Shown here piece by piece: positions 13,028-26,100 of a stretch of 64,000 bases of DNA (positions are counted from its first letter, which is position 1; each line of letters begins with the position of its first letter). Made by a program: the position numbers and the translations under genes. The DNA is taken from contig CM054158.1 in the NCBI GenBank assembly GCA_028751875.1, forward strand, positions 12,928,695 to 12,992,694, in the 5' to 3' direction. The notes beneath the pieces are model-generated. The model saw only the letters and a program-made list of their open reading frames with translations, searched no databases and was not told the DNA's origin. Origin of the DNA: Rapana venosa. Taxonomy: Eukaryota > Mollusca > Gastropoda > Neogastropoda > Muricidae.

Positions 13028-14187
13028 TATGTAAAACCAAATTGTACAAATGACAAACTGGCACCAACTCCATGCATGCACACACAAACAGCAAGCCTGT
13101 CTGTGAACAGTTCTCTGAAATCTTGTCAGTATGGATCACTCACCCCTCTCCCTCCCATGTCTTTGAGTGTGTGTGTTCCTCTGTAATGGTATTCAACTGG
13201 TTCCTGCTGTTGTGAAATAGTCTTCTGAACCTTAGTACCTGAGGACACGCAGGTATTCCTATTCCAACCCTGACAGGTATTCACAAACTTCTTATCACAG
13301 TTTCACACCTGTCTATTAAAAAAGAAAAAAGAAATGAATAATATTTAAAACACACACAAAGTTCCCACACACTGGTTCTGTGTGCCAAAATGCCATCAAG
13401 ACTTTATAAGAGCAACCTGACACATTTTATATACCTGTATACATTCTGAGCACAGGCATTATTACTTTCATAAAAGCCTGCACTCACACTTCAACATGTG
13501 AAATAATCCCAAATATTGATGAAGTAAATAATAAGCTTCTTGCAACCAAAATAGTCATTAACGACAAAAACTATTTTGTGACTTTTTCCTTTCTCTCTCA
13601 TATATACACACAGCAAGTCTATGACAGATACATATCATTAGCTTTCTGCATTTTTACACAAAATGCAAATCATCTATCTTATTTTCCAAGCTTATTTTAA
13701 AATATTTTCTGTCAGAAAAGAATGATAATGCTAAACTCTCTCTCATCTCTCTCTCTCTCACACACACAACATACGCACACCCAAAAAGAAACAAAAACCC
13801 CCAAAATCGACTCCACAAACCACCCCCCAAAAAAAACCCCAAACAAACAACAACAAAAACCACACACAAGGCCTGAAAACACAAAGTCCCACTTCCCTCC
13901 CCCCCCCCCCCCCCCCCCCCCCCCCCTTCCCTTTAAAAAAACCCATCAACCACCCCAAATTAAAGACAGATCTCAACAGGTAGAATAATCATTCATATGT
14001 CAACATCATCTTGCTTCATACACACACAAGTCCACTCCACCCTTACCCACCCCCACACAAAAATGGAAACCAGCAAAAACCCTACCCCCAACAAACGAAC
14101 AAATACACAAACAAAACAAAACCAAACAAAACCAAACCAAAGACCTGAAAAGGCAAACCACGTACACGCACATCATCAACATCAGCA

Positions 14188-17100
14188 TCATCTGTTTCTG
14201 TTCTTGACGTTGACTTCGCTGTAGAAGTGTTTGCCAGCCTTCTTCTGTCGGCCTTCCCGCTCCATTCGCCGCCTCTGCATAACACACCATCAGCAAAACA
14301 CGTCAATTATCTTTCCCTGTAATGTTACTGGACTAAGACAAGGGGGGGGGGGGGGGGGGTGTGAGTGGAGTGGGGGTGTATGGAAATGGAAATACAGCTT
14401 TAAGATTGGACCGGGTGTTTTCTTACAATCGATACTGAATGCTTGGAGCTCACATTCATTCAACATGGTTTCCATTCAAACCACATTCAGGACATTCATA
14501 AACAAGGAAGGCTTTAGAGAAAGGGATTTAAGGAGGATGGGGGTGTGGGGAAGAACAGACATCTCGGCACACGGTTAAAACATTCAGATCCATGACCTAG
14601 GGTTGTCGGACGAGATGTGAATTCAAATCTATGCTGATAAGCAAGTAAGTTATCAGAAGATCACACACACATATATATATATACACAAAAACAGACAGAC
14701 ACACGCACGCACTCCAAAACATATGTATGTATGTTTGTCCATCGTGTTCGACGATGACCAAAACAGCAGAGGAGGCAGCTGCTGTTTCGAAAATTGGGCA
14801 GAAATTTGATTATAGTGGAGATGCCTTGCCCACAGTACATCCCCACTCTCTCGGCCAAACAGGCATAAGGACAGCCAGCGTTGGAGATGTTCTCCAAAGG
14901 CCAACTAGCCACCCAGGGCTGCAGCACGTAAGGACTGTGCAAGTCAAGCCTCCTAGTCAGAGAGTCATAGTCGATCACTAAAGACTAAGCTGTAAAGTGG
15001 AATTCCATGAATGGGAAAGAAAGCCACTGGTCATACAGCCTCTCACTTTGCTGTTGCCCCCAGCGTCAATGGTTTAATCAAGAACTGTGATAAAGCACAG
15101 GCGCTGACGGTGCATAATAATCACAATAACTACCCCAATAAACGCCCTCAATCACCCTGAGAAGAGGAAAAAGCAAACGAACAAACAGCATTACCACTTT
15201 GCTGCTCAGACGAGGAGCATCATCCTCAACATTCTCATCCACTCTCTGGCGTTTCTGGCGCTGAGGCTTGACCTTTGGCACTGCCGTTTTTCTGCTGGAG
15301 GCACCGGCTGCCTGCGGCTGAAGTCTGGAGCTGGAGGAGGAAGGCAGGAGCTCCACGGTCGTTACGTCGCTGGAGTCGTTGACTGTGAAGAAGGAGTTGC
15401 TTCCTGTACACGACACGGGATGAATAATACATGTGTAAGTGCAAAGGTAAAGGTGTTCTCATAACCTATGCAGTCTTTGGGGAGCAACCTGTCATGTAAG
15501 TACAAAGGTGTTCTCATAACCTATGCAGTTTTTGGGGAGCAACCTGTCATTTAAGCACAAGGGTAAAGGTGTTCCCATAACCTATGCAGTATTTGGGGAG
15601 CAAACTGTTACGTAAGCACAAAGGTAAAGGTGTTCCCATAACCTATGTGGTCATTAAGGAGTGAGGCATCAGAGACCTCAGCTTCTCTAGGGGCCAGCAT
15701 TTTTAGGGTGGCGCCCATCTCCTCTCCCTCGCTACTTTACCTTCCCTGACCCTAAAGAGGCGCAGGCACCCATTTACAGCTGGGTGAACTAGGGGACTGT
15801 GATCAAGCCAAGGTGCGCAAACGGTCACCCATCCAAAAGATAACAATGCTTAACGCTGGTTCATCTTTACTTTATTTTATTCTTTTAAATTGAGGATAAT
15901 GGAATAAGCACTCATGTACTTTTTTACATCCAGTCCCTGTGTGTATGCAGTTTGTAAATTCTGTCATCTGTTCCCACTGGCACACAATGGCCTACTCTTA
16001 CGAAAAGCGGAACAGGATTTAACGGTTGCACAAGATGTTCTGCATGTGTTCGCACACGGGACCTCAGTTTATAGTCTCATCTGAAGGACTTCAGGGGAGA
16101 GCAGAGTCTGCACTGATGTTAACTCCAGGGGAAAATATCCCCTTGAAGGGGAATCGAACCCGGGTCGTCAGATTGCCAGCGCAATGTTCTAACCACTAGG
16201 CTATCCTGTCTCCCATCTTAACTTGGGGAGAGTCATAAATGAATGTTTATACTTATCATTTTAATCAAACACTCAACACAGGAGGTATAACTATAAGTAG
16301 ATGCCGTATATCCATACATGAATAAGTTCATGATTAACTTTTCAATTATATGTTTGTATCAGGGGAGAGAATCCCTAACAATGCAACATCGTTGGAATTG
16401 ATTCTGTGTTGGTCAGTATAAAAATACTTTCATCATCTCAATACCTAGTGTTATTACGGTAAGAGTGTTGCTGAGTTTAAGCCACCAAGACACGTGTTGA
16501 AGAGGATTTTTTCCCCCCTGGAATTAACAGCAGCATTGAAAGCAACAGTGATGATGACGAGAACAAGAAGAAGAAGGAAGAAGTAGAAAAAGAAAGAAAA
16601 GAGGAAAAACAACAATGATAAAAGTAATAATGATGATGACGATGACAACACAGCAACAATATTTACAAGAAGAGAACAAAATAAGAAAAAGAAGAAAAAA
16701 AGCCAACAATAATGATAGTAATAATACTGACAACGACAACAACAAACGAAGCCATACCTGATTGCTGTACTGTCTTTCTGTCAGACACAGGACCGTTGCT
16801 GGACAACACCGTCCATTTTCCGCTGGAAGATGGCACTTTCCCGTTACTTTTGCCCACAACTTTACTCTCCTGGGACCCAACTGAATCAGAACTTTTAGCA
16901 GACGCACGCGAAACAGCAGCTCTACTCTGCATTTCTGCAACTGCAGAGACTTTCCTGGCTGGAACAGTTTCTTTTTCAGATGGTTTCTCTGACAAGACAG
17001 ACTGGTCGTCTTTTAAAGGTTTTGCAACAGCTTCTGTTTCGGAAGATTTCTGTGGCGAGGCGGACTGGTTCGCTTTTGAAGTTTTCTGTGTCTTCAACTG

Positions 17101-20100
17101 TTTGCGTTTCTGTTGTTTTTTCTGGATTAGGTCCAGTTTCTTCTGAATCCGCTTGCTGTCCCGTTTGATTTGCTCCAGTTTCAGTTTGGAGGGAGCGAGA
17201 AAAGCGTGGGCGGCTAACCCGCTCGTGTCCTTTCCTCCTCCTCCTCCTCTCCTGCGCTTTTTCTTGTTGGATTTTCCATCTTTGTTGGAGTCGCCTGTTT
17301 CCAAGGACAGGAAAGTGACAGTTTTCGATGTCTTCTTTTTGGGCTGGGTTTTGTCGTCGCTTTCCTTTTCGTCGCTGTGACTGGCTTTTTCTTCAGCATC
17401 ATCTTCTTCAGGGTTTTCGTTTGGGGGGTTTTCTTTTGGGGGGGTTTCTTCAGCGTTTTCATCTTGGTCATCTTCGTCGCTGTCATCAGTGTCATCTTCA
17501 TCACTGTCGTCGTCATCATCATCATCGTTGACTGCTTCAGGGTTTGGGTCTACTGGTTTGACGTCCTCGGTGTCAAATTTTGGATCCACTTTGATGGAGG
17601 AATAATCTTGCGTCACTTGCACTGATGGTTCTTCGGTGTTCTCTGCTGGTTTAGACGTCTGTTCTTTTCCCAGTACTTCTTCCAACTGCACACACAATGA
17701 AGGGATTGTAAGTTTAGTGTCAATGTCCTGTGAACTACTATCAGGACAACTAGTGTTGGTAATCACTGCCAGGTACAATGTTCTGGAACCGATAGTCTTT
17801 CATGAAAACAAAACAAAACATGAAACAACCACAAACAACAGCATTTCAAATTTCATTTTTATCAATACTTGATGACAATCAACATGGAAAATCAAAACTT
17901 GCGTTTTCTTTTATTCTAGTATAGTCTCTTCTCCAGTTTACTTAATTAAATATAAACAAAACAAATATTATAACTTTCGGCTAACTCCTACCAAGTGAAA
18001 AATGTCTTAATTTTTAACATTTTCTTGATCAAACAACATGGAAGGCCATGATCGCCGATGTCTGCAACAGACCTGGCACATGAAGAAGGAGAAGAAGTTG
18101 ATCAAACATGATAGAAGTATTAAGCTCGTAGCTGCTCTAATCACACACATAGTGTTGTACAACTGGGAGCTGCTTTCCTTGGAAAGCAAAACTAGGCAAC
18201 ACACAGGCTGGATGCCTGGAGAGGTAGAAACTTACTGGAGGTTCAGGGGGCCTGACAAAGTAAGGGATCTTCCCTCTCTGGAAGTCGTTCAGCACCATCT
18301 TCGCCACCGTGCTCACGTCCGACTCCCCGCCCTGAAAAAAACCACCCCCCAGCAAACAGTGAAAAATACAGCGTACACACTACAGTGAAAAATACACCCC
18401 CACAGCAAATAATAATAATAATAAATGGAACTTATATAGCGCTATATCTTGCAAAGACAAATCAAAGCGCAAACAGTGAAAAATACACCCCCACAGCAAA
18501 TAATAATAATAATAAATGGAACTTATATAGCGCTATATCTTGCAAAGACAAATCAAAGTGCAAACAGTGAAAAATACACCCCCACAGCAAACAGTGAAAA
18601 AATATACACCCCACAGCAAACAGTGAAAAATACACCCCCCACAGCAAACAGTGAAAAAAAAAAACCACCCCCACAGCAAACAGTGAAAAATACACCCCCA
18701 CAGCAAACAGTGAAAAAATATACACCCCACAGCAAACAGTGAAAATACACCCCCACAACAAACAGTGGAAAAAAAACACCCCCACAGCAAACAGTGAAAA
18801 AAAACACCCCCACAGCAAACAGTGAAAAATACACCCCACAGCAACCAGTGAAAAATACACCCCACAGCAAACAGTGAAAAATACACCCCACAGCAACCAG
18901 TGAAAAATACACCCCACAGCAAACAGTGAAAAATACACCCCACAGCAACCAGTGAAAAAAAACACCCCCACAGCAAACAGTGAAAAATACACCCCCACAG
19001 CAACCAGTGAAAAATACACCCCACAGCAAACAGTGAAAAATACACCCCCACAGCAACCAGTGAAAAATACACCCCACAGCAAACAGTGAAAAATACACCC
19101 CACAGCAACCAGTGAAAAATACACCCCACAGCAAACAGTGAAAAATACACCCCCACAGCAAACAGTGAAAAAAAACACCCCCACAGCAAACAGTGAAAAA
19201 TACACCCCCACAGCAAACAGTGAAAAAATATACACCCCACAGCAAACAGTGAAAAATACACCCCCACAACAAACAGTGAAAAAAACACCCCCCACAGCAA
19301 ACAGTGAAAAAAAACACCCCCACAGCAAACAGTGAAAAAACACCCCACAGCAACCAGTGAAAAATACACCCCACAGCAAACAGTGAAAAATACACCCCAC
19401 AGCAAACAGTGAAAAAATACAACCCCACAGCAAACAGTGAAAAAAACCACACACACACCCCACAGCAAACAGTGAAAAAAACACACACACACCCCCAGCA
19501 AACAGTGAACCCCCTACATACCCTACACACTACAGTGTATGAAACAGTAAACAAGAACGATAGCCAGTGTGAGAACATTGCGCTCGCAATCCGACGACCC
19601 GGTCGATCCCGTTCAAGAATATTTGTCTGAAGTTAACATCAGTGAAGACTCCACTCTCCCACAAGTCCTTTCCGATGGAACAAACCAGTCCTTCGACGCA
19701 CAGAAACTCGCACACATTGAAATCCTGTACACGTTGTAAGAGTAGCCATTGTGTGCCGTGGAAACAGATGAAAATTACAAAAAACCCAACCACACGGAGA
19801 CTGGATGTAAAAAAGAACACATACAAGACTTAATTCCATACCCGAATAAAAGAATAAGATAAAATAAATAAATAAAACTAAAGGACTAGGTTAGGTTCAA
19901 GATTCAAGATCTTGCTACCCATGGATCAGCACACCACACCACACGTTATTTCTTTTGGTTTCTAGACCCCCCCCCCACCCACCCCCCCGAAGCATCCAAA
20001 CCTTATGATGAACTCACAGACTGAAGTCAAACGGTCACTAACAATTCAAACAAGTGTCTGGTGGACTGGTGTAGAGAATTACCTTCACAGTTTTCCGAGG

Positions 20101-23100
20101 CAGCCACTTCTCCAGAAGTCGTCACGTCGTCACTGGACATGTCAATAGGCCTTTTAGGTAGTCCTCCTTCACTCGCTCCAACATGGCACCCACGTAATCT
20201 TGGGGATCCCGGACATTTTCAATCCGTACCTGAAAACAAAAAACAAGTTTCTTTTCTTACTTTTTAAAAAAAAATTCCTTGGCGAGAACTCTGAGGTTCA
20301 TGAATGGCGAGATTTTGTACGTGCAACAATTTTGGTCTTTGTAATAGTTTCATAAACACATGATGAGTTTTCAATTTGTACCCACAATGGAGAAATTGTA
20401 GTTTCATAAATATACACTGTAGTTTTGGGATGACAAGCTTTCTGCGTTCATACCAGGTACAAAAGTTTCATAAATAGATATGTGGTCTTGGTTGGGGGGT
20501 GAGGGGTCCAAGAACATTCTTGATTCGTATCTGTAATGGAGAAATAGCTGTTGCATAAATACATGATGTAGTTTTGGGAACAGTGAACATTTTTAATTCA
20601 TATCTGCAAAAGGAGAAAGAAAAACCTGTTTCATAAACTTATACAGACTGTAGTCTTGAAGGTTGTGGTTATTTTTATCTGTGCCTGTAATAGAGACGTA
20701 ATAATTTCATGAATACGTCTTGTGGTTTTAGATACTGCAAACATTTTCAATGCATTTTGGTAATGTAAAAAGTGTTTAAACTGATATACGGTATGTCCGG
20801 TTTTGATAAACGTTTAAACTGATATACGGTATGTCTGGTTTTGATAAACGTCTCAACTGATATACAGTACGTCTGGTTTTAATAAACATCTAACCTGATA
20901 TACAGTATGTCTGGTTCTATCAGTTTTATTACATTTTAAGGGATCCAGCCTGTGACTTCTCATTGACTAGGAGGACGTGTTACCTCTAAGCCACCAATGT
21001 CCACACCAGCTCTTCCAACATAGACTGTGGCTGTCTGAAGTCCGTCATAAAGAGTCTATGTGAAGTCAGTCATGAAGAGTCTATGTGCAGCCAGTCGTAA
21101 AGTCTATGTGCAGTCAGTCATAAAGAGTCTATGTGCAGTCAGTCATAAAGAGTCTATGTGCGGTCAGTCATAAACAGTCTGTGCAGTCAGTCATAAAGAG
21201 TCTATATGCAGTCAAGTCATATAGAGTCTATGTGCAGTCAAGTCATATAGAGTCTATGTGCAGTCAAGTTATATAGAGTCTATGTGCAGTCAAGTCATAA
21301 AGAGTCTATGTGCAGTCAGTCGTAAAGAGTCTATGTGCAGTCAGTCATAAAGAGTCTATGTGCAGTCAGTCATAAAGAGTATATGTCAGCCATAAAGAGT
21401 CTATGTGCAGTCAGTCATAAAGAGTCTATGTGCAGTCAGTCATAAAGAGTCTATGTGCAGTCAGTCATAAAGAGTCTATGTGCAGTCCGTCATAAAGAGT
21501 CTATGTGCAGTCCGTCATAAAGAGTCTATGTGCAGTCCGTCATAAAGAGTCTCTGTGCAGTCAGTCATAAAGAGTATGTGTGCAGTCAGTCATAAAGAGT
21601 ATATGTCAGCCATAAAGAGTCTCTGTGCAGTCAGTCATAAAGAGTCTATGAGCAGTCAGTCATAAAGAGTCTCTGTGCAGTCAGTCATAAAGAGTTTATG
21701 TGCAGTCAGTCATAAAGAGTTTATGTGCAGTCAATCATAAAGTCTATGTGCAGTCAGTCATAAAGAGTCTATGTGCAGTCCTCATAAAGAGTCTATGTGC
21801 AGTCAGTCATAAAGAGTTTATGTGCAGTCAGTCATAAAGAGTCTATGTGCACAAGTACGCTCACACATGAAAACTGTCACAGGACAAATGAAAAAAGTAC
21901 AGATGCAAGAAAAAGAAAAGAAAGTGGTGAACTCACCACTCCTTTCAAGACGCTGTCTGTGCGGGTGGCTCCAGTGGGGTACACAATACCTGGACAGTCC
22001 ACCAGGTAGATTCGCTTCATCAGTGCCACATACTGCCACACCTGACAAACACAGACATCAATATTTCATTTTGGAACACACTGTGTTGCGTTGTTAAGTA
22101 TGTGAATCTCTCCCTGGGGAGAATGTGTGGCTGCAAGAGCAGTTCTACCCAATCAAAAATTTAAAAAAACAACAATTATTCCTGTCTGTGTAAATATTTA
22201 TTTCCCTATCAAAGTGATTTTATTTTCCAACAGAATTTCGCCATGTACACTTTATTACAGTGGGTTCTTTTACATGTGCGTTTCCAAAGATGGATTAGTT
22301 TTTAACCTGCGCACAAGACCTCTGCACATTTGTACAGGGGACCTCAGTTTTAAGTCTTGTCCAACGGACTTTCAGAGAAGTAAAGTGCATACCAATGCCA
22401 ACTCCAAGGGAAAAATCCTCTTAAACAGACACCTCAGGCCTTGGTAACTGTCTGATCATGACTATAACTTTCTAACAATAGAGCAGTCTACCCCCTTGCA
22501 GGAATACCCAGGTGGTCAGAGCGTTGCACCGTATGCTTGCAATCTAACAGCCCAGGTTCGAGCAACCACCAAGACGCCCATTCAAGGGGGTGTTTTCCCC
22601 TTAACCCTTTACCATTCGCATTTCTTACAGAGAAACTCTCTGTAGTATTCGGAAATTTACGCTGTTTTTTCAGAGAATAAGGTACCTCAAGTACACATAG
22701 TCCTGTACAGTTACTATTGTTCGCAGAGCAGTCATATTTGGCCAAAGTATTCATATGATGTCATACTTTGTTCTGCACCCCAAGATGTGTGTCCTACCTA
22801 CATGTGTCGTGCTGCTGTCCCCTCTTTGTCACCAAATACAGGTAACATTGCAGTGACATCATGCTGTTAGTCTACAACTACCCTCTAACATGCGCAATAT
22901 AGGTATGTGATTAAAAAAAATAATATGTGTGGTCCTGCCTGAATGTGTCCTCCATCGCATCCACCGTCATGGTAATCCAATCGAACATTCACACGTCACA
23001 AAATTACTGTCACCAAGTCTACACTTCCTCAGTGGAAAGTATTCAAACATATTGAAAACGACGTTGACTAATGCGCGTATATACATTATTTACAAATATA

Positions 23101-26100
23101 TGCTGACGCCTACTATTTACAGACACTAGTGTGTCCTTCACCAATAGCTAGCTACATGACTGTCACAATGCAGGTGTCACAGCCAGTGTCGCGTCCAGGT
23201 GTGTTGGCGTGTTTCTCAGGTGAAAATACTGATTAATTTTAAGAAATCTGGTTTTCATCATAATATTACTGATCCCTGACTCAGAAAATGTCAAATCAGT
23301 AGACCAGTAGAGATGAAGCCTCGGCAAACGCTTGATCCCCATCATGATCAAAACTGACAGGAAAGCCCAAATTTCATCAGGTGTTGTTTCTGTCCGTAAT
23401 GGATCTATGACTAAGCCTTTCACAGCGATCTTTTGCCTGGCATAGTTGTTAGTTTCATCTGCTACAATTTGAAAAAAATGTTGGGGCACAAACAAAACAA
23501 AGTAATCTAAGAGCTTGGCTTTCAGTGGGAGAGTTTGCCCGGCCCGTCTTGTACTGAGCAAGGCACTTGTGCGCTGCGCCATGTCGTCTGCTATGAAGCC
23601 AACGGAATGTTATCCTAAGCATCACTTTCCGACTCACTACCTTCTCCTATTTCATCTCTTTCTTCTACATCTACTTCAACATCGGATTCAACATTTTATT
23701 CTCTTTCGAACTGTTCCCCTTGCGCCAAAATAGCTTCAATTTCCACATCAGTATATTCCTCCCAAATTGTATGCTCAATCTTTGCTGCCATTTTTAGCTA
23801 CAAGAAAGTGTGGGAAAGACAAAGCCAGTCACTGGCCAATTTCTTGTGAAAGGGAGGCTGTGTAGCACTGAATTTGGTGTCCATTCCTTCCTTAGTTTAT
23901 GCTGACCTCAGTGGAATGTTCATTCATAGTGTGCGTGTACTAGGTAGAGCTTAGTGCGTGAGGGAAAATCCCCACTAGGTCGAAATGACGTCCGGCGGGC
24001 TACGGCGGGTATAAATAGATGCGGGCGAGTGGGCAGCGGCGGGCTACGGCGGGTAAAAATGGGAAAGGGTTAAGTTAACATCGGTGTTGACTCCATTCCC
24101 CGCAAGTCCTTCAGATGAGACTATAAACCAAAGTCCCATGTCTGAACGCATACAGACCACCTTGCGCACACATTAAAAAACCGGAACTGCCTGTCGGAAG
24201 AGAGGGCTATTTGTGCCAGTGGGAATGTATGACAAAATTTACAAAACAGCATGGACATGGGGATTGGATGGAAAAAAAACAACACAAGTGCCTATTCCAT
24301 AATCCTTGAAACAAAAGATTTTTTTTGTTTAAAGATAATAATCACAACAGCAGAACTTAAATTATAACACTTCAACCATAAGCATGATTCTGATATTCAG
24401 TCCTGACATAAACAAGCATGATTCTGGTATTCAGTCCTGACATAAACAAGCATGATTCCGGTATTCAGTCCTGACATAAACAAGCACGATTCCGATATTC
24501 AGTCCTGGCAAGTTACCTTGGTCTCCCCGGCCAAAGGAGCCACCTTGCAGACCTTCTTGGCCTTGAGGGCGTTGATGATGGAGCTCTTGCCCACGTTGGG
24601 ATAACCGATCAGCCCCACGCTGATCTGCTTCTTGTCCAGGTGCAGCTGCAACACACATCATCATCATCATCATCATCACCATCATCATCACCATCATCAT
24701 CACCATCACCATAATAATAATCTAAATAATAATAATAATAAATGGAATTTATATAGCGCTACGTCTTGCAAAGACAAATCAAAGCGCTTGCACTCAACTC
24801 AGTCTTACACAGTCATGCAATCAATAACAATTAATAGTCCCCATAATCCAAATGCGTACGCGCACACACACACACACACACACACTAGTTATACACTTTA
24901 GCAGGGTGATGGACTTTGTTTGTTGAAGGCAGGGACAGTTATGAGATGAGACAGGAGAGGAAAATCTTAGGTTTGAAATAAATATGTCTTGAGGCTGGAT
25001 TTAAAAGTGTCATAAGAAGGCTTTTGGCGAAGAGAGAGAGGGAGGTCATTCCAGATCGATAGACCACAAATAGAGATATAGCAACGGCCAACAGTGAATT
25101 GTTTGAATCTAGTTATTCAGGTAGTAGGTAATCATCAGAGGCATTCAGGAGATGACGGTGAAAGTTAGGGAAAAGCTGGACAGCAGAAAGTCTTTGGTGT
25201 AGATGTCCTCTTCTAGCAGGTGTTTCAGCCCTTACAAAAAGACACTTGGTAGAACAGGGCTTCTTCACGTAACAAATTGCCGGGGAAGTAAAAATTACAT
25301 CTACACTGCTTCGAAATGCAGGTGATGTCTTTTTTGTTTGTTTTGCTCCTTGGCTAGAGCTACAAGGTGCATATGAACCATTTTTCCCTGCACCATTAAT
25401 GTAGCCAGATTCTGACTTCAGGGAAACAGGAATTAAACCTGTCAATTTTGCCAGGACAGTCAGGAGGTACCTCCCTGCTCTTTCCAATTTTCAACGGCAG
25501 TGGCTTCTTTTGAGTGCATGAGACCATAAGCACACGGGTCTGACTGGTTAAGTATCCTCCAAAAGACTTGACATTCAGTTTGGTTTTACCTGTCAAACTG
25601 GGGGAATAATGCAAGGCTGGGAATCGAATCTAGAACCTCGTGGTTTCCTTTGTAGGCAGGTGAATGTCTAAACTTCCCCCCCCCCCCCATTCCCTTTTGG
25701 AATCACCACTACCATCACCACCACAACTAATTTTAATATCATTATCAGCAACAATAGCAGCAGCATTACCATCACCACCACCACCTGTCACCTCCACAGC
25801 CACCATCACAACCACTACTCTCCACCCTCTGTCTGCTGCCCCCATGGCAACAGTGAAGGTAGACTTGTCGCAGCACAAAGACAGAACAAAGCAAGGACTA
25901 CAGAGTGAAGCAAGTCTCACATTTTTAAACTGTCACAGCACATAGAACAAATCAAGGATGAAGTCTCACATTTTTAAACTGTCACAGAACATAGAACAAC
26001 AAAAGAGTGAAGTCTCACATTTTTAAACTGTCACAGGACAAAGACAGAACTAAAGAAAGACTACAGGATGAAGCAAGCCTCACACTTTTAAACTGTCACA

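Noticed and set aside
14727..14981. 84-codon + strand frame between GNL2 exons 14 and 15
   Set aside because: No family match known to me; it may be part of an unclassified dispersed repeat, but no second copy was found in the window.
16140..16216. tRNA gene prediction from A and B boxes
   Set aside because: The boxes belong to the head of SINE-2; no acceptor-stem pairing was evident and the same head recurs in other copies with divergence.
18462..19578. Three overlapping frames of about 320-340 codons rich in Phe, Cys and Gly
   Set aside because: They are translations of the 26-27 bp minisatellite and are open in all frames of one strand; no start context or exon borders.
20122..20124. Selenocysteine or programmed recoding at the GNL2 exon 11 TGA
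   Set aside because: The surrounding frame does not match GNL2 in this patch, so a simple recoded stop would not restore a family-like protein; no SECIS-like argument is available.
21010..21852. Regular 25-bp repeats that could suggest a CRISPR array
   Set aside because: Units are directly adjacent with no unique spacers, and the locus is an intron of an animal gene.
23163..23582. A functional gene [15 protein letters not shown]... of 139 codons
   Set aside because: It is the shifted middle part of the broken piggyBac transposase; the apparent ATG arises after a frameshift.
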